Below, in pieces: positions 19,478 to 33,000 of a stretch of DNA of 64,000 nt. Each line of letters starts with the position of its first letter. Position 1 is the first letter of the stretch. The DNA is taken from contig QCBY01000002.1 of NCBI GenBank assembly GCA_003279005.1, positions 1 to 64,000 of the forward strand. Reading direction: 5' to 3'. A program made the position numbers and the translations under genes. The notes beneath the pieces were generated by a model, which made no database searches, was not told the DNA's origin, and saw only the letters and a program-made list of their open reading frames with translations. This DNA is from Prochlorococcus sp. AG-347-J22. Lineage in GTDB: Bacteria; Cyanobacteriota; Cyanobacteriia; PCC-6307; Cyanobiaceae.

Positions 19478-20632
19478 TTATTTAATAGATGAAAATATTA
19501 AAGACTTAGTCATATGATTTAAAATTATTCTTCTTATTAAAAGAAACTTATTTAAAAATAAAAATGAAATTTTTCTCAAAGGTAATAATAGTTGATTATT
19601 ATTAGCGAATATTTTAATTAAAGAGTCTGTAATGATCATGGTTGAAAAAATATCAAAAAATCTATAAAAATAAAATCTATATTTGAATACAATCAATCCC
19701 TTTTTACTTTTAGATACATTACTTTTTAAAATATCATAAATAACATTAACGTCTCTCCAGCAAGTGTTTAATCCTTGGCCACCCACTGGATGAAATGTAT
19801 GTAATGAATCTCCTACAAACAATTCCTTACTGAAGTCAAAAATTGGTAGACATAACGAAAGAGAAACGGGAAAGATATTAATTTCGCTATTTATCTGATC
19901 TAACTGAAAGTATTCAGGGATTATTGTTGACAGATTATCTAATAAAAAGCTTTTACTTGAATTCAATCTATCAATAGATTTTGATGTGCTTGCTGTCCAA
20001 ATTATTTGATATCTGTTTGCATCTAATGGTAATAGTGCAAGTGGACCTTCCTTCCTGAAAATTTCATAAGCTCTTCGAGGAATATTACCTCTTACTAAAA
20101 CCTCAAAAGTTAAGCAGGATTGATTATAGGATTTTTTTAAATCAATATACTTAGGATATTTTTTGTAGTTTGAATTTGCGCCAGTTGATATAAATTTATA
20201 ATCAAAATTAATATTTTCAAAAGATGAATCGAAAGATGATTTAAAAAATACATTATCCATTTTGTCTATTTCATGGAAAAATACATTCATAAGATCAGAA
20301 TGTTTTACTATCCATCCAATTGAATCTAAAGAACTTATATCTCTATCTAAATCTGAGGTTGTTAAGATCGTAAAGTCTGAAGTTACGCTGTCAGAGATTG
20401 AGAGAGAATCAAATTTATAAAGATAAGGTTTTAATTTATACCAGAGATTGAATTTTGAAAGTATTTTTCTAGTTGAATGAGTAATAGCATATGTTTTATC
20501 TTTGTTTATCAGTTTCTCTCTTGTCAGCAAATCCGTGAGATAAATATTAAAGTTTAATTTTGATAGAGTTATTGCCAAAAGTAATCCTGTAGGGCCAGAA
20601 CCAACAATTTTAAAATTTAAAAAATTATTCAT
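19478..20632 (-). CDS. UbiH/VisC-like FAD-dependent monooxygenase
   Basis: KIVGSGPTGLLLAITLSKLN dinucleotide fold and LFVGDSLHTFHPVGGQGLNTCWRDV FAD motif; probable start MNNFLNFKIVG (track ORF is longer). Confidence 0.8.
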   Translation of the reverse strand: MNNFLNFKIVGSGPTGLLLAITLSKLNFNIYLTDLLTREKLINKDKTYAITHSTRKILSKFNLWYKLKPYLYKFDSLSISDSVTSDFTILTTSDLDRDISSLDSIGWIVKHSDLMNVFFHEIDKMDNVFFKSSFDSSFENINFDYKFISTGANSNYKKYPKYIDLKKSYNQSCLTFEVLVRGNIPRRAYEIFRKEGPLALLPLDANRYQIIWTASTSKSIDRLNSSKSFLLDNLSTIIPEYFQLDQINSEINIFPVSLSLCLPIFDFSKELFVGDSLHTFHPVGGQGLNTCWRDVNVIYDILKSNVSKSKKGLIVFKYRFYFYRFFDIFSTMIITDSLIKIFANNNQLLLPLRKISFLFLNKFLLIRRIILNHMTKSLIFSSIK

Positions 20633-20655
20633 TAATGAATAGATATAACTGCAAT

Positions 20656-21300
20656 TTATTTCAAATAAATATAGCAAATTTCCTTGAATGCTGGTCTAAG
20701 TAGATATGGGTACTCTCCGATCCAAATATTTGCATCAGGTAACCAGGCATCAGTTAAATAGATCTCTCTATTGAAATTACGATAATTAGATGAAACTAAA
20801 CATCTAATTTTAGAACCAATTCTAATTTGACTATGCTTATTTTCCATAGGAAAACTTATCTTATCGAGATAACCATCCTCATCCTCTAATTCAATAACAA
20901 GCCAAGTTCTTTTTTTTTCAATCAACTCCAAACGACCTTGTCTATTAGATTGCTCACGAGTACTTTCAATTTTTTCAATTTTATAAATATCTGAAATAAA
21001 ACCATCAAAAAGTGAAAAAAACTTTGATTTTTTATAATTGGAATTTATCCTACTTGATTCAAGTATTGGTCCCCAAATTATATACAGAAAGAAAATTACA
21101 CATAATAATAACCAAAGATTTTCTGTCTGAGTTGATGATTGACTAATAAAAAGCAAAAGATTTAAAACTCCCCCAATGGAGGAAATTATTAATCTCTGTA
21201 AAACTTTTCTAGGGTCTCCAAGAGCATACCTAAACTGACTCCCTGTTCCAACAGAGGGGATTAGTTTAGTAATTTGATTTTGCTTTATAGGAATAAGCAT
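20656..21300 (-). CDS. conserved cyanobacterial membrane protein, possibly CCB-type (cofactor assembly of complex C)
   Basis: Two hydrophobic segments after VPxGxxFRYxxGDPRKVLQR-like N-terminus (IPSVGTGSQFRYALGDPRKVLQRL). Confidence 0.4.
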   Translation of the reverse strand: MLIPIKQNQITKLIPSVGTGSQFRYALGDPRKVLQRLIISSIGGVLNLLLFISQSSTQTENLWLLLCVIFFLYIIWGPILESSRINSNYKKSKFFSLFDGFISDIYKIEKIESTREQSNRQGRLELIEKKRTWLVIELEDEDGYLDKISFPMENKHSQIRIGSKIRCLVSSNYRNFNREIYLTDAWLPDANIWIGEYPYLLRPAFKEICYIYLK

Positions 21301-22149
21301 TTAAAATATTAACTTTTCAAGTCCATAAACTAATCCTTTAAAATTACCTATTTTTCGTATTGCTTGTAAAACTCCAGGCATATAAGCTTTCCTATCTATA
21401 GTGTCATGTCTTATCGTGTATGTCTCTCCAGGTGAACCCATAATAACAACTTGATGTGCTAACAGCCCAGGCAATCTTATTGAATGAATATTTAAACCTG
21501 AATCTCTTACTCCACCTCTAACTCCTTTTAAAGATTCAGATTCTTTAACTAAGTCTTCATTATATTTTTTTGGATATTCTTCAATCATTTCAGCAGTTTT
21601 AATACAAGTTCCACTTGGAGAATCCGCCTTTTGATTATGATGCATTTCTATTAATTCAATATTATCGTAAAACTTTGCTGCCACAGAAGCAGCCTGTTGA
21701 AGAAGTACCATTCCTATTGAGAAATTTGGAATAATTGCACAACCAACTTCAGCTTTCTGCGCAAAAATAGATAAATCATTTATTTGCGAAGGAGAAAGAC
21801 CAGTAGTCCCAATAATTGGTGATATACCATAGGCTATAGCGGATCTAGTATTTTCAAAAACTGAATCTGGATGTGTAAAATCGATTAAAACAGGTTTAAT
21901 ATTTTGGTTTCTATAGTTCTGGCTGATTGAACATAGAGTTCCCTCAAGATCATTTGAAACAAAAACTTCGCTACTTTTTAAATTCAATAATTGTGAAATA
22001 TTTTTACCATTATTTTTTTTATTTATATCAATTGCTGCTACAAGTTTACATTCTGTGGAATTTAGAATGGAATTCACAACTTCACTTCCCATTCTGCCTA
22101 AAGCACCAGAAACAAGTACAGGTATGGTTTTTTTAGAAATTTCTGTCAT
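21301..22149 (-). CDS. dapB: 4-hydroxy-tetrahydrodipicolinate reductase
   Basis: [49 protein letters not shown] motifs. Confidence 0.95.
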   Translation of the reverse strand: MTEISKKTIPVLVSGALGRMGSEVVNSILNSTECKLVAAIDINKKNNGKNISQLLNLKSSEVFVSNDLEGTLCSISQNYRNQNIKPVLIDFTHPDSVFENTRSAIAYGISPIIGTTGLSPSQINDLSIFAQKAEVGCAIIPNFSIGMVLLQQAASVAAKFYDNIELIEMHHNQKADSPSGTCIKTAEMIEEYPKKYNEDLVKESESLKGVRGGVRDSGLNIHSIRLPGLLAHQVVIMGSPGETYTIRHDTIDRKAYMPGVLQAIRKIGNFKGLVYGLEKLIF

Positions 22150-22251
22150 TTGAAATAAAAAATAAATTTTAAAGGTTGTTACACGCTATTGATAATGCAC
22201 ACAATAACGGCAATTCACTCGTAGGCTGGTAAAAATACTTAAAGAGAATCA

Positions 22252-25200
22252 ATGTTTACGCAGGTCCGCTCAGCAAATCGCAGAGTATCTCCTGTTGAGG
22301 ATAACAAACATAAAATTGTTATAAAAGCAGTTTATGTTGTCCTTGAGCCACAATACCAAAATTCCTTAACCGAAGCTGCAAAATCAATAAATGAAATGAA
22401 TGGCCCATTAGGGATAGATCTTTGTGGATATCTCATTGAAGAATTAAGGAATGAGAAGAATTATGCAGATTTTAAGAATGACATCGCAAAAGCGGACATA
22501 TTTGTTGCTTCATTGATATTTATTGAAGATTTAGCCCAAAAAGTAGTTGATGCAGTCGCCCCATACAAAGAGAATCTTAAGGCTTCAATTATATTTCCCT
22601 CAATGCCTGAGGTGATGAGATTAAATAAATTGGGTTCTTTTAGTATGGCTCAACTGGGACAGTCTAAAAGCATTATTGGGGATCTTATTAAAAAGAAAAA
22701 AGAATCTGATGGAGCAAGCTTCCAAGATTCTATGTTGAAGTTGCTTAATACATTACCTTCAATTCTAAAATATTTACCAGTTGAGAAAGCTCAAGATGCG
22801 AGAACATTTATCTTAAGTTTTCAGTATTGGCTTGGAGGAACTACAGAGAATCTTAAAAATTTCTTATTAATGATTTCAGAAAAATATGTAGTTGAAGAAA
22901 ACATAAAAGATCAAATAGAAGAATTTAAGATACAAGACCCTGAAACATTTCCAGATTTAGGTATTTGGCATCCCCTAGCGCCTTGTATGTTTGAAAGTCT
23001 TAATGAATATAAGAATTGGGAAAGTAATAGGAAAGATCTAAACCTAAAAGATGACAAATCTCCAATAATAGGATTAGTGCTTCAAAGGAGTCATATAGTT
23101 ACAGGAGATGATGCTCATTATGTTGCTGTTATTCAAGAATTAGAATATAGAGGAGCAAGAGTTCTTCCTATTTTCTGTGGAGGTTTAGATTTCTCTAAGC
23201 CAGTTAATGAATTTTATTACGATTCAATCAATAAAGATATACCTATTGTAGATGGAGTTGTATCTTTAACGGGTTTTGCACTAGTTGGAGGACCCGCAAG
23301 ACAAGATCACCCTAAAGCTATTGAAGCTTTGAAAAGACTTAATAGACCGTACATGGTTGCACTTCCATTAGTTTTTCAGACAACTCAAGAATGGGAAGAT
23401 AGCGACTTAGGATTACACCCAGTTCAAGTAGCACTTCAAATTGCAATTCCAGAGCTTGATGGTGCAATTGAACCTATTATCCTCTCAGGTCGTGACGATG
23501 CAACAGGAAAGGCTCATACTCTCCAAGATAGAGTTGATGTAATCGCGGAAAGAGCAATAAAATGGTCAACATTAAGAGTAAAGCAAAGAAAAGACAAAAA
23601 ACTAGCTATTACAGTATTTAGTTTTCCTCCAGACAAAGGAAATGTTGGTACAGCAGCATATTTGAATGTTTTTGGTTCAATTTACAGGGTACTTCTTGAA
23701 ATGAAATCAAAAGGCTATCAAATAGATGAACTTCCAAATAATTCAAAAGAATTAATGGAAAAAGTCATTAACAACCCTGAGGCAATGGATGGTTCGCCCG
23801 AATTAAATATTGCTCACAAAATGTCAGTAAAAGAATACGAAGAGTTCACACCATACTCACAAAGGCTTGAAGAGAATTGGGGTAAACCCCCTGGAAATTT
23901 AAATAGTGATGGACAGAATTTACTAATCTATGGAAAACATTTTGGAAATGTATTTATAGGAGTACAACCAACATTCGGTTATGAAGGTGATCCAATGAGA
24001 TTACTATATTCAAGAAGCGCAAGCCCTCATCATGGTTTTGCTGCTTATTACACCTATGTAGAAAAAATCTGGGGTGCTGATGCTGTTCTTCATTTTGGAA
24101 CTCACGGTTCACTTGAATTTATGCCAGGTAAACAGATGGGTATGAGTGAAACATGCTATCCGGATTCTCTGATTGGATCATTGCCAAATTTGTATTACTA
24201 TGCAGCTAATAATCCTTCTGAAGCAACAATTGCGAAGAGAAGGGGATACGCTTCAACTATTAGCTATCTGACACCTCCAGCAGAAAATGCAGGACTTTAT
24301 AAAGGTTTAAAAGAATTAAGTGAACTTGTTGGTTCTTATCAACAGTTAAGAGAAAATAGTAGAGGTATACAAATTGTTAATGCAATAATTGAGACTTCTA
24401 AGCAATGTAATCTTGATAAAGATGTTGAACTACCTTCAAAAGATGTAGAAGAACTTTCAATAGAAGAAAGAGATTTATTTGTGGGTAATATCTATAAACA
24501 ATTAATGGAAATAGAGAGCAGACTATTACCATGTGGTCTACATACGATTGGAGAAGCACCAACTTCAGAAGAAGCTGTAGCTACCCTCGTTAACATTGCA
24601 TCTTTAGAAAGAGAACAAGAGGGATTAAGATCTCTTCCTGGACTACTCGCAGAATCCATGGATTTAACTATCGACCAAATTTATGATGGAAATAATAAAG
24701 GTGAACTCAAATTTGTAGAGTTAAATGAAAAAATAATAAAGACAGCAAGAGAGTCTATTTTTGCTATGGTTAACTCTTTAAAAATTGTTGATGGAAGAGT
24801 TTATTTAGAGAAATCACTTCTTTCCAAACTATTTGACTTTCTTAAAGTATTTGGTATAAATTTTCCTACACCATGGCTAAGAGCATGTAGATATAATGGA
24901 TTTAATGGAGTAAACCAAAAAGAATTAAATAAATTGTTTGATTATTTACTTTTCTGCTTGGAACAAGTATGTGCTGACAAAGAGATGGATAGTCTTATTA
25001 AAGCGTTAGATGGCAACTATGTTTTACCTGGACCAGGAGGAGATCCTATAAGAAACCCAGGTGTTTTGCCTAGTGGTAAAAACATCCATGCACTTGATCC
25101 TCAATCAATCCCCACTACAGCAGCAGTCGCTGCAGCAAAGTCTGTTGTAGATAAATTAATACAAAGGCAAAAGGAGGAACAAGGTACTTGGCCTGAAACA

Positions 25201-26262
25201 ATTGCTTGTGTTTTATGGGGCACCGATAACATCAAAACATATGGAGAATCACTTGCACAAATCTTATGGTTTGTTGGGGTAAAACCTAAACCAGATTCTG
25301 TTGGGAGAATCAATAAATTAGAATTAATCCCTTTAAAAGAATTAGGTAGACCAAGAATAGATGTAGTAGTTAACTGCTCAGGCGTATTCAGAGATCTATT
25401 TATCAATCAAATGGCCTTAATAGATCAGGCAGTAAAATTAGCTGCTGAGGCTGATGAGCCTTTGGAATCAAATTTTGTAAGAAAACATTCATTAGAACAA
25501 GCTGAAAAAGAAGGCACTTCTATCAGAGAGGCTTCAGCGAGAGTATTCTCCAATGCAAGCGGTAGTTACAGTTCAAATGTAAATTTAGCTGTAGAAAATT
25601 CAACTTGGGAGGAAGAAAATGAATTACAAGAAATGTATTTATCACGTAAAACATATGCTTTTAATGCTGATAATCCAGGTGAAATGAATCAAAAGAGAGA
25701 AGTATTTGAATCTGTAATGAAAACAGCAGATGTCACATTTCAAAACCTTGATTCCTCAGAGATTTCCCTAACTGATGTAAGTCATTATTTCGATTCAGAT
25801 CCAACCAAATTAATTAAAACTCTAAGAGATGACGGTAAAGAACCGAGTAGCTACATTGCAGACACTACCACTTCTAATGCTCAAGTTAGAACACTTGGAG
25901 AGACTATCAGATTAGACTCAAGGACAAAACTTTTAAATCCCAAGTGGTATGAAGGTATGCTCAAATCAGGTTATGAGGGAGTAAGAGAGCTTTCTAACAG
26001 ACTAAATTACACTTTAGGATGGAGTGCGACAAGTGGCCAAGTAGATAATTTTGTATATGAAGAAACAAATGAAACATTTATAAATGACGAAGAGATGAGG
26101 AAAAGGTTAATGGATTTAAATCCTAATAGTTTTAGAAGAATAGTAGGGACTTTGCTAGAGGTAAATGGTAGAGGATATTGGGAAACCTCAGAAGAAAATA
26201 TAGAACAGTTGAAAGAACTATACCAAGAGGTAGAGGATAAAATCGAGGGTGTTAAAGAATAA
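22252..26262 (+). CDS. chlH: magnesium chelatase subunit H
   Basis: 1336-aa CobN/BchH family protein with cyanobacterial ChlH N-terminus and [19 protein letters not shown]. Confidence 0.97.
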   Translation: MFTQVRSANRRVSPVEDNKHKIVIKAVYVVLEPQYQNSLTEAAKSINEMNGPLGIDLCGYLIEELRNEKNYADFKNDIAKADIFVASLIFIEDLAQKVVDAVAPYKENLKASIIFPSMPEVMRLNKLGSFSMAQLGQSKSIIGDLIKKKKESDGASFQDSMLKLLNTLPSILKYLPVEKAQDARTFILSFQYWLGGTTENLKNFLLMISEKYVVEENIKDQIEEFKIQDPETFPDLGIWHPLAPCMFESLNEYKNWESNRKDLNLKDDKSPIIGLVLQRSHIVTGDDAHYVAVIQELEYRGARVLPIFCGGLDFSKPVNEFYYDSINKDIPIVDGVVSLTGFALVGGPARQDHPKAIEALKRLNRPYMVALPLVFQTTQEWEDSDLGLHPVQVALQIAIPELDGAIEPIILSGRDDATGKAHTLQDRVDVIAERAIKWSTLRVKQRKDKKLAITVFSFPPDKGNVGTAAYLNVFGSIYRVLLEMKSKGYQIDELPNNSKELMEKVINNPEAMDGSPELNIAHKMSVKEYEEFTPYSQRLEENWGKPPGNLNSDGQNLLIYGKHFGNVFIGVQPTFGYEGDPMRLLYSRSASPHHGFAAYYTYVEKIWGADAVLHFGTHGSLEFMPGKQMGMSETCYPDSLIGSLPNLYYYAANNPSEATIAKRRGYASTISYLTPPAENAGLYKGLKELSELVGSYQQLRENSRGIQIVNAIIETSKQCNLDKDVELPSKDVEELSIEERDLFVGNIYKQLMEIESRLLPCGLHTIGEAPTSEEAVATLVNIASLEREQEGLRSLPGLLAESMDLTIDQIYDGNNKGELKFVELNEKIIKTARESIFAMVNSLKIVDGRVYLEKSLLSKLFDFLKVFGINFPTPWLRACRYNGFNGVNQKELNKLFDYLLFCLEQVCADKEMDSLIKALDGNYVLPGPGGDPIRNPGVLPSGKNIHALDPQSIPTTAAVAAAKSVVDKLIQRQKEEQGTWPETIACVLWGTDNIKTYGESLAQILWFVGVKPKPDSVGRINKLELIPLKELGRPRIDVVVNCSGVFRDLFINQMALIDQAVKLAAEADEPLESNFVRKHSLEQAEKEGTSIREASARVFSNASGSYSSNVNLAVENSTWEEENELQEMYLSRKTYAFNADNPGEMNQKREVFESVMKTADVTFQNLDSSEISLTDVSHYFDSDPTKLIKTLRDDGKEPSSYIADTTTSNAQVRTLGETIRLDSRTKLLNPKWYEGMLKSGYEGVRELSNRLNYTLGWSATSGQVDNFVYEETNETFINDEEMRKRLMDLNPNSFRRIVGTLLEVNGRGYWETSEENIEQLKELYQEVEDKIEGVKE

Positions 26263-26270
26263 TTTTATTA

Positions 26271-27125
26271 TTATTTCCTATATAACTTATCAGCAACTTT
26301 TAGAATTTGGTAATTCAATTTCACATTGTGAACTCGCACAATATCAATATTAAATTGTGAGCAAAGGCAACTTATTGCAAGTGTTCCAATATCCCTTTCT
26401 TTAGGATTTTCCTCATTCAATATTTCTCCTATAAATCTTTTCCTTGATGCACCAATTAAGATTGGCAAATTTAAGTTCTTAAAAACATTCAAGTTTTTTA
26501 GAATTTCCAAATTTTGATTAATATCCTTTGAAAAACCTATTCCAGGATCAACAATTATATTTCTTTTAGATATATTCTTTTCTATGGCATTTTTTATTAA
26601 ACTATCGATAGAGCACTTAACCTCACTCAACAAATTATCATATTTAGAAAGTTCATTCATATTTTGACTATTTCCTCGACTGTGAGTTATGACATATGGG
26701 CAGTTGAATTTTGAAACAACATCCAAAATTTCTCTATCTCTTCTTCCTCCCGTGACATCATTTATCCAATCAGCGCCATTTAAAAGAGCTTCGTATGCTA
26801 CCTCAGAATTAAAAGTATCAATAGAAACTAAAGCATGAGGATATTCAGATTTTATTAATTTCAGATATGGGATCAGTCTTTTAATTTCTATATTGGAACC
26901 AACTTCTTCAGCCCCAGGCCTAGTGCTCTGCGCACCAAGATCAATAACATCCACACCATTATTTAAAAAATGATTAACTTGATTTAAAACTTTTTTTGGA
27001 GAATTTAATTCCCCCCCATCACTAAAGGAATCAGGAGTTAAATTAATAACCCCCATAATTGAAGTTTTTTGTCCCCAACCTTTAGGCCATGGATTTGTAT
27101 TATTGATAATTTGCAATTCTTGCAA
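26271..27125 (-). CDS. folP: dihydropteroate synthase
   Basis: [18 protein letters not shown] and [14 protein letters not shown] signatures; [15 protein letters not shown]. Confidence 0.95.
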   Translation of the reverse strand: MQELQIINNTNPWPKGWGQKTSIMGVINLTPDSFSDGGELNSPKKVLNQVNHFLNNGVDVIDLGAQSTRPGAEEVGSNIEIKRLIPYLKLIKSEYPHALVSIDTFNSEVAYEALLNGADWINDVTGGRRDREILDVVSKFNCPYVITHSRGNSQNMNELSKYDNLLSEVKCSIDSLIKNAIEKNISKRNIIVDPGIGFSKDINQNLEILKNLNVFKNLNLPILIGASRKRFIGEILNEENPKERDIGTLAISCLCSQFNIDIVRVHNVKLNYQILKVADKLYRK

Positions 27126-27825
27126 AACTATTTGGATCTAATGAAGCCCCTCCAACTAAGACTCCATCTATATCACTCATTGACATTATTTCGTCAATAT
27201 TATTAGGTTTAACTGATCCTCCATATTGAATAATTACATCTTCGAAACCTATTAATTTTCGAATCAAAGAACATATCTTATTAGCATCTTTGGCCTCACA
27301 TGTTTTTCCTGTCCCAATAGCCCAAATTGGTTCATACGCAACAATTAAATTTGATGGATCTGTTTTTTCCAACCCTTGTTCAACCTGTCTAGTAATAACT
27401 CTATCGGCTTCTCCTCTTTCTCTTTGCTCTAATGTTTCTCCAACACAAACAATTGGGGTAAGTCCATTAGATTGCGCAAAAACTGCTCTTTTGTTGATTT
27501 GTTCATCACTTTCACTAAAATATTTCCTAGGTTCACTATGTCCAACAATGGCATATTTTACATTGTGTTCAATAAGCATATTGGAAGAAATTTCTGCTGT
27601 AAAAGCTCCCTGTTCTTCCCAGTGAATATTTTGACTTGAAATATTTAAATAATCAAAATCAGAAAAACTTGCAAATGTAGAAATAGCAGTAAATGGAGGA
27701 GCGATTATAATTTTTCTATCATTTGGAATATTCTTAATGAGAGGAATAAAGTCTTCCAAGAAACGTTTCGTTTCTGCACAAGTCATGTGCATTTTCCAAT
27801 TACCAGCGATTACAGATTTTCTCAA
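27100..27825 (-). CDS. tpiA: triosephosphate isomerase
   Basis: [45 protein letters not shown] motifs. Confidence 0.96.
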   Translation of the reverse strand: MRKSVIAGNWKMHMTCAETKRFLEDFIPLIKNIPNDRKIIIAPPFTAISTFASFSDFDYLNISSQNIHWEEQGAFTAEISSNMLIEHNVKYAIVGHSEPRKYFSESDEQINKRAVFAQSNGLTPIVCVGETLEQRERGEADRVITRQVEQGLEKTDPSNLIVAYEPIWAIGTGKTCEAKDANKICSLIRKLIGFEDVIIQYGGSVKPNNIDEIMSMSDIDGVLVGGASLDPNSFARIANYQ

Positions 27826-27877
27826 AATATAATGTCCAAGAAAAATATATTAATATAAGCTGAGGATAATAAGTTAA

Positions 27878-28054
27878 TTATTCAAAAAATAATTCATTTT
27901 TTAGAAACATAACTTTATCTCCTCTAACCAGTTTTCTTCCTCTTTTTGTTTCTATTTGCCCATTAACTTTAACATGACCTGCTTTTATGAAGATTTTTGC
28001 TTCACCTCCAGAAGAAACAAGGTTACGCCATTTTAAAAATTGATCTAGTTTCAT
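27878..28054 (-). CDS. S4-domain RNA-binding protein
   Basis: MKLDQFLKWRNLVSSGGEAKIFIKAGHVKVNGQIETKRGRKLVRGDKV; ATG at 28054 preferred over the longer track start. Confidence 0.75.
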   Translation of the reverse strand: MKLDQFLKWRNLVSSGGEAKIFIKAGHVKVNGQIETKRGRKLVRGDKVMFLKNELFFE

Positions 28055-28110
28055 GGTTTTAATAAACCACAGCAATTGATAAAGTAAAAGAAATACTTTA
28101 AAAAAATATT

Positions 28111-29817
28111 TTGCAATTAATTCCTCCAATCACTCCCTATATTAATAGATTTTTAAAAGGATTTATATGCATGATTATATATGTAAGTTGTTGGCCAATA
28201 TTAGCTTTTGTGGCGGGTAAATTAATTCCTGCAATTGGCTCAGGAGATATTTCAAGAGTTTCTAAAATAATAACTAGCACCCTTGTTATTTTCCTAATTC
28301 AAAAAATTGCTCAATTTGGTCAAGATGTTTATATTGCAAAACCATCACTAGAAATTAGTGAGGTAATGAGACAAAAATTATTTAGCAATATTCACAAAAT
28401 AAAAATGAATTTTATAAGTAAAATCTCTGCGGGTGATTTTACTTATAGACTAACTGAAGACGCTGACAGAGTAAGTGAAGTAATTTATAAAACTTTTCAA
28501 GGTACATTACCATCTCTTTTGCAATTATTAGCAGTAATTATTTATATGTTTTATTTAGATTGGTCATTAACATTATCCGCTTTCGTCATAGCTCCAATTA
28601 TTATCATTTCAGTAAATACCTTTGGAAAAAGAGTTTTAAAAGCCTCTGAAAAAAGTCAAGAATCAACAAGTGATTTAGCAGGTTTAATAGGAGAATCTAT
28701 TAATGGCATGTCAACCATAAGAGCATTTGCAGCAGAAAAATGGATAAAAGGTAGATTTAATAAAAGGTTGAGGAATAATAAAAATGCAAAATACAAAACT
28801 CTTAAATTACTTGCCTTCCAGCATCCTGTTGTAGGATTTATTGAAGCATTTGGAATATTAGCAATCTTAGGTTTAGGAACATTAAGAATAAGCCAAGGAC
28901 TATTAACGAGTGAAGAATTCAGCAGTTTTTTTGCAGCAATCCTTATGCTTATTGACCCGATTAGCCAAATTAGTGCAAACTTTAACGATTTTAAGCAAGC
29001 AGAAGCTTCTTTGAAAAGATTAAAAAAGATAAATTTAGAACCTTTAGAACAAGATGAGAAAGATTTGAAGAATTTATCAAAAATTGATGGGAAAATAGAG
29101 TTCAAAAATGTTAGTTTTGAATATAAGAAGGGTAACAAAGTCTTAAAAGACATAACTTTAGAAATTGCAAAAGGAAAGGTTATCGCATTCGTTGGATCTT
29201 CAGGTGCTGGTAAAAGTACAATGATGGCTTTGATACTAAAATTTATATCTCCTATGACAGGCAAAATTTATATAGACGATAAAGAAATAAATACTATAAG
29301 CTCAGTAGATTTAAGAAAAAACATAGCTTTAGTGCAACAACAACCTTTTTTATTCTCTGGTCAAATTAATGAAGTAATAAAAATGGGACGTGATTTCAGC
29401 GAAGAAGAGGTAATTGAGTCAGCCAAAATTGCAAATGCCCATAAATTCATTCAAAAGCTCCCCAGCAAATACGAAACAGTAATAAGCGAAAGAGGTACAA
29501 ACTTATCAGGAGGTCAGATTCAGAGGATAGCTATTGCTAGAGCAATATTGGGAAATCCATCAATACTTTTATTGGATGAGGCTACAAGTGCATTAGATGC
29601 TGAATCAGAAGCAGAGGTTCAAAAAGGGTTAAATCAAGCAATGAATAATAGAACAGTTATTATTATTGCTCATAGATTATCAACTACTCAGGGTGCAGAT
29701 AAAATTGTTCTTTTTGATAAAGGTAAAATTATGGATACTGGGAAACACATCGATTTATTTAATAAAAATGGCATTTATAAAGAATTATGTGAAAAACAGT
29801 TCATTAAGATAATATGA
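28111..29817 (+). CDS. ABC transporter, fused permease-ATPase (MsbA/multidrug exporter type)
   Basis: TM domain followed by GSSGAGKST, LSGGQIQRIAIARAIL, LLLDEATSALD; TTG start. Confidence 0.9.
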   Translation: MQLIPPITPYINRFLKGFICMIIYVSCWPILAFVAGKLIPAIGSGDISRVSKIITSTLVIFLIQKIAQFGQDVYIAKPSLEISEVMRQKLFSNIHKIKMNFISKISAGDFTYRLTEDADRVSEVIYKTFQGTLPSLLQLLAVIIYMFYLDWSLTLSAFVIAPIIIISVNTFGKRVLKASEKSQESTSDLAGLIGESINGMSTIRAFAAEKWIKGRFNKRLRNNKNAKYKTLKLLAFQHPVVGFIEAFGILAILGLGTLRISQGLLTSEEFSSFFAAILMLIDPISQISANFNDFKQAEASLKRLKKINLEPLEQDEKDLKNLSKIDGKIEFKNVSFEYKKGNKVLKDITLEIAKGKVIAFVGSSGAGKSTMMALILKFISPMTGKIYIDDKEINTISSVDLRKNIALVQQQPFLFSGQINEVIKMGRDFSEEEVIESAKIANAHKFIQKLPSKYETVISERGTNLSGGQIQRIAIARAILGNPSILLLDEATSALDAESEAEVQKGLNQAMNNRTVIIIAHRLSTTQGADKIVLFDKGKIMDTGKHIDLFNKNGIYKELCEKQFIKII

Positions 29818-29847
29818 TTATGTTTTATTTATTAAAAAATAAAAATC

Positions 29848-30066
29848 ATGATTGAGAAAAACATTGAAAATAGTAGTCCAGTATTAACATTTGAGGGGAA
29901 AAAGTATAATGTTAATGATTTATCAAATGATACGAAAGAAATAATTAAAGGATTACAAATAGCAGAAACACAACTTAAAATACATGAAGACACTCTCAAA
30001 TTATTATCTATTGGTAGAAAATCTCTAGCTAACCAATTAAGAGAGAAACTTAAAAATTATGAGTAA
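29848..30066 (+). CDS. small DUF6447-like protein
   Basis: 72 aa: LTFEGKKYNVNDLSNDTKEIIKGLQIAETQLKIHEDTLKLLSIGRKSL; pattern recalled from cyanobacterial/cyanophage proteins. Confidence 0.5.
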   Translation: MIEKNIENSSPVLTFEGKKYNVNDLSNDTKEIIKGLQIAETQLKIHEDTLKLLSIGRKSLANQLREKLKNYE

Positions 30067-30069
30067 TTT

Positions 30070-33000
30070 CTAGTAATTGTGCATTTCCTGAAGGGATAGT
30101 GTATCAATTTTATTTATCTGCAAAGATTTAATTGCTTGCAAAGCTGCTTTTGCAGCAGGAATAGTAGTAAATGTCGGTATATTGTATTCTAAAGCTGCTC
30201 TCCTTAGATAGGTATCATCATGAAAGGCTTGAGAACCAACTGGTGTATTTATAACTAATTGGATAAGACCTGAACGAATTAAATCTTCAATATTAGGCCT
30301 TCCTTCATGTACTTTCAAAACTTCATCTACTTCAATCCCTAAATCTAACAAATATCTAGCAGTACCCTTGGTTGCAATTAATTTAAAATCTAAAATTATA
30401 AGTTCTCTCGCGATCTCCTCTAGTTGATCTTTATCTAAATCATTTGTAGATAAAAAAGCAACACCCTCAGAAGGAACACCATTCCCTGCAGATAATTCAG
30501 ACTTAGCATAAGCCAAACCAAAATTCTCAGCTAAACCCATCACTTCACCAGTTGAACGCATCTCAGGTCCAAGTAAAGTATCAGAACCTGGAAACCTTTT
30601 GAATGGCAAAACTGCTTCTTTAACAGCTTGATATTTTGGAATTATTTCCTCAGTAAAATTTATATCTTTTAAAGAACTTCCTTGCATTAGTTGTGTAGCT
30701 AATTTCGCAACAGGCTTACCTATAGCTTTAGAAACAAAAGGAATTGTTCTTGAAGCTCTTGGATTAGCCTCAAGAATAAATACTTCATTTTCTTGATTAT
30801 TTATGTTTGTAACTGCGAATTGTAGATTTATTAACCCAACAACATTTAATCTGTTAGCAATTAATTTTGTCCATTCTTTTACAGTCTCTAATGTTTGTTT
30901 GGATAAAGAAATTGAAGGCAGGCAACAAGCTGAATCACCGGAATGGATCCCGGCAGGTTCTACATGTTCCATAAGTCCTGCTATTACAACCGAACCGGTA
31001 TCATCACATAATGCATCCACGTCAATCTCTATTGCATTACTTAAAAATTGATCCAAAAGGATTGGATGATCGGGTGAAACTTTAACAGCCTCTGATACAT
31101 AACGAGTTAATTCAATTTTATCTTTAACTATTTCCATAGCCCTTCCACCTAAGACATAAGAAGGTCTAACAACTAGTGGGAAACCTATATCTTTTGAAAC
31201 TGATAATGCCTCTTGTTGATTACTCGCTATTCCATTGAGAGGTTGTTTGATTTTTAATTCTTCTAGAATCTTTGTAAATTCTTTTCTATCTTCTGCAATA
31301 TCAATAGATAAGGGCGATGTCCCAAGAATTTTCGAATTACATTTAACACCTTCTTTTGATTTCAACCAATTGAATAGTGGTAATGATAACTTAAGAGGGG
31401 TTTGCCCACCAAATTGGACTATTAATCCAAAGGGATTTTCAGCCTCGATAATATTGAGAACATCTTCTAAAGTAACAGGCTCAAAATATAATATATCACT
31501 AGTATCATAATCAGTTGAAACAGTTTCAGGATTACTATTTACCATTATGGTTTGGTATCCATTACTTGATGATTGAAAAGAAGCATGGCAACAACAGTAA
31601 TCAAATTCAATGCCTTGACCAATTCTGTTAGGTCCACCGCCTAAAATCATAATTTTTTTTGATGAAATCTCATGATTAGAAGAAACTTCATTGTCAGTTA
31701 ACTGAAAACTTTTATTCGAAAAAGATTCTTCATAAGTTGAATAATGGTAGGGCGTATCTGATGAAAACTCAGCGGAACAAGTATCTACTGTTTTATAAAG
31801 AGGTATTATATTTAATTTTTTTCTATAATTTCTTAATTCAAAAAAGTCCGAGTTAGTTAGTTTTGCAATCTGCTGATCTGAAAAACCAAATTGTTTAGCA
31901 CATAGCATTAAATCTCTATCAATTCCATTAAGCTGCTTACCTTTCAAAAATTGATTCTCAAAGTTGAATATATTTCGTAATTTCTCAATAAACCACAGAT
32001 CTATATTAGTTATTTCATTTATATAAGCATCGGTCTTACCAGCTTCCATAGCTTTTTTAACAATTAGTATTCTCTCAGAAGTAGGATTTCTTAAATTGTT
32101 TTTTAAATCATTTTCGTTATTGAAATCTTCAATAGAATCACATTCCCAACCATAGATATCAATTTCCAAGGATCTCAAGGCTTTTTGAAAAGATTCTTCA
32201 AATGAACGACCAATTGCCATTGATTCCCCTACAGATTTCATTGCTGTATTCAAAATATTTGACGAGCCTTTAAATTTTTCAAAAGCAAATCTAGGAACTT
32301 TAGTTACGACATAATCAATGGAAGGTTCAAAACATGCAGGAGTTTTTTTGGTAATATCATTAATTATTTCATCAAGGGTATATCCAACAGACAACAAAGC
32401 TGCAATTTTAGCAATTGGAAATCCTGTAGCTTTACTAGCTAATGCAGATGATCTACTTACTCTTGGATTCATCTCAATAACGATTACATCTCCATTTTTT
32501 GGATTTACAGCAAATTGGATATTACTTCCTCCTGTTTCAACTCCAACTTCCCTTATGATTTTTAATGCTAAGTCTCTAAGTCTCTGATATTCTTTATCAG
32601 TTAATGTTTGAGCTGGAGCAACAGTTATTGAGTCGCCAGTGTGCACCCCCATAGGGTCTAGATTTTCAATACTACAAATAATCACTACGTTATCAGCTTT
32701 ATCTCTCATAACCTCTAATTCAAATTCTTTCCAACCAATTAAAGATTTCTCAATAAGTATTTGATTACTAGGACTTTCATCTAAACCAGATTTACAAAGA
32801 TCGTTAAATTCTTCAAGATTATATGCTATGCCTCCTCCAACTCCGCCTAATGTAAAAGCGGGTCTAATGATTAATGGATATGAATTTATTTGTTTAGATA
32901 CTTTCATTGCTTCAACTAAATCAGAAGCAATACCAGAGGGACAAACATTTACATTTATTTTTTCCATCGATTCTTTAAACAACTTTCTATCTTCAGCTTT

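Noticed and set aside
19478-20677. Long start of the UbiH-like ORF (MLYLFEINCSYIYSL...)
   Set aside because: The extra N-terminus overlaps the neighbouring gene; MNNFLNFKIVGSGPTG at 20632 fits the FAD-binding fold better.
25101-25406. 101-aa reverse ORF inside chlH
   Set aside because: Fully antisense to a strongly conserved region of chlH; no independent support.
28656-29264. 202-aa reverse ORF
   Set aside because: Antisense to the ABC transporter coding region; shadow ORF.
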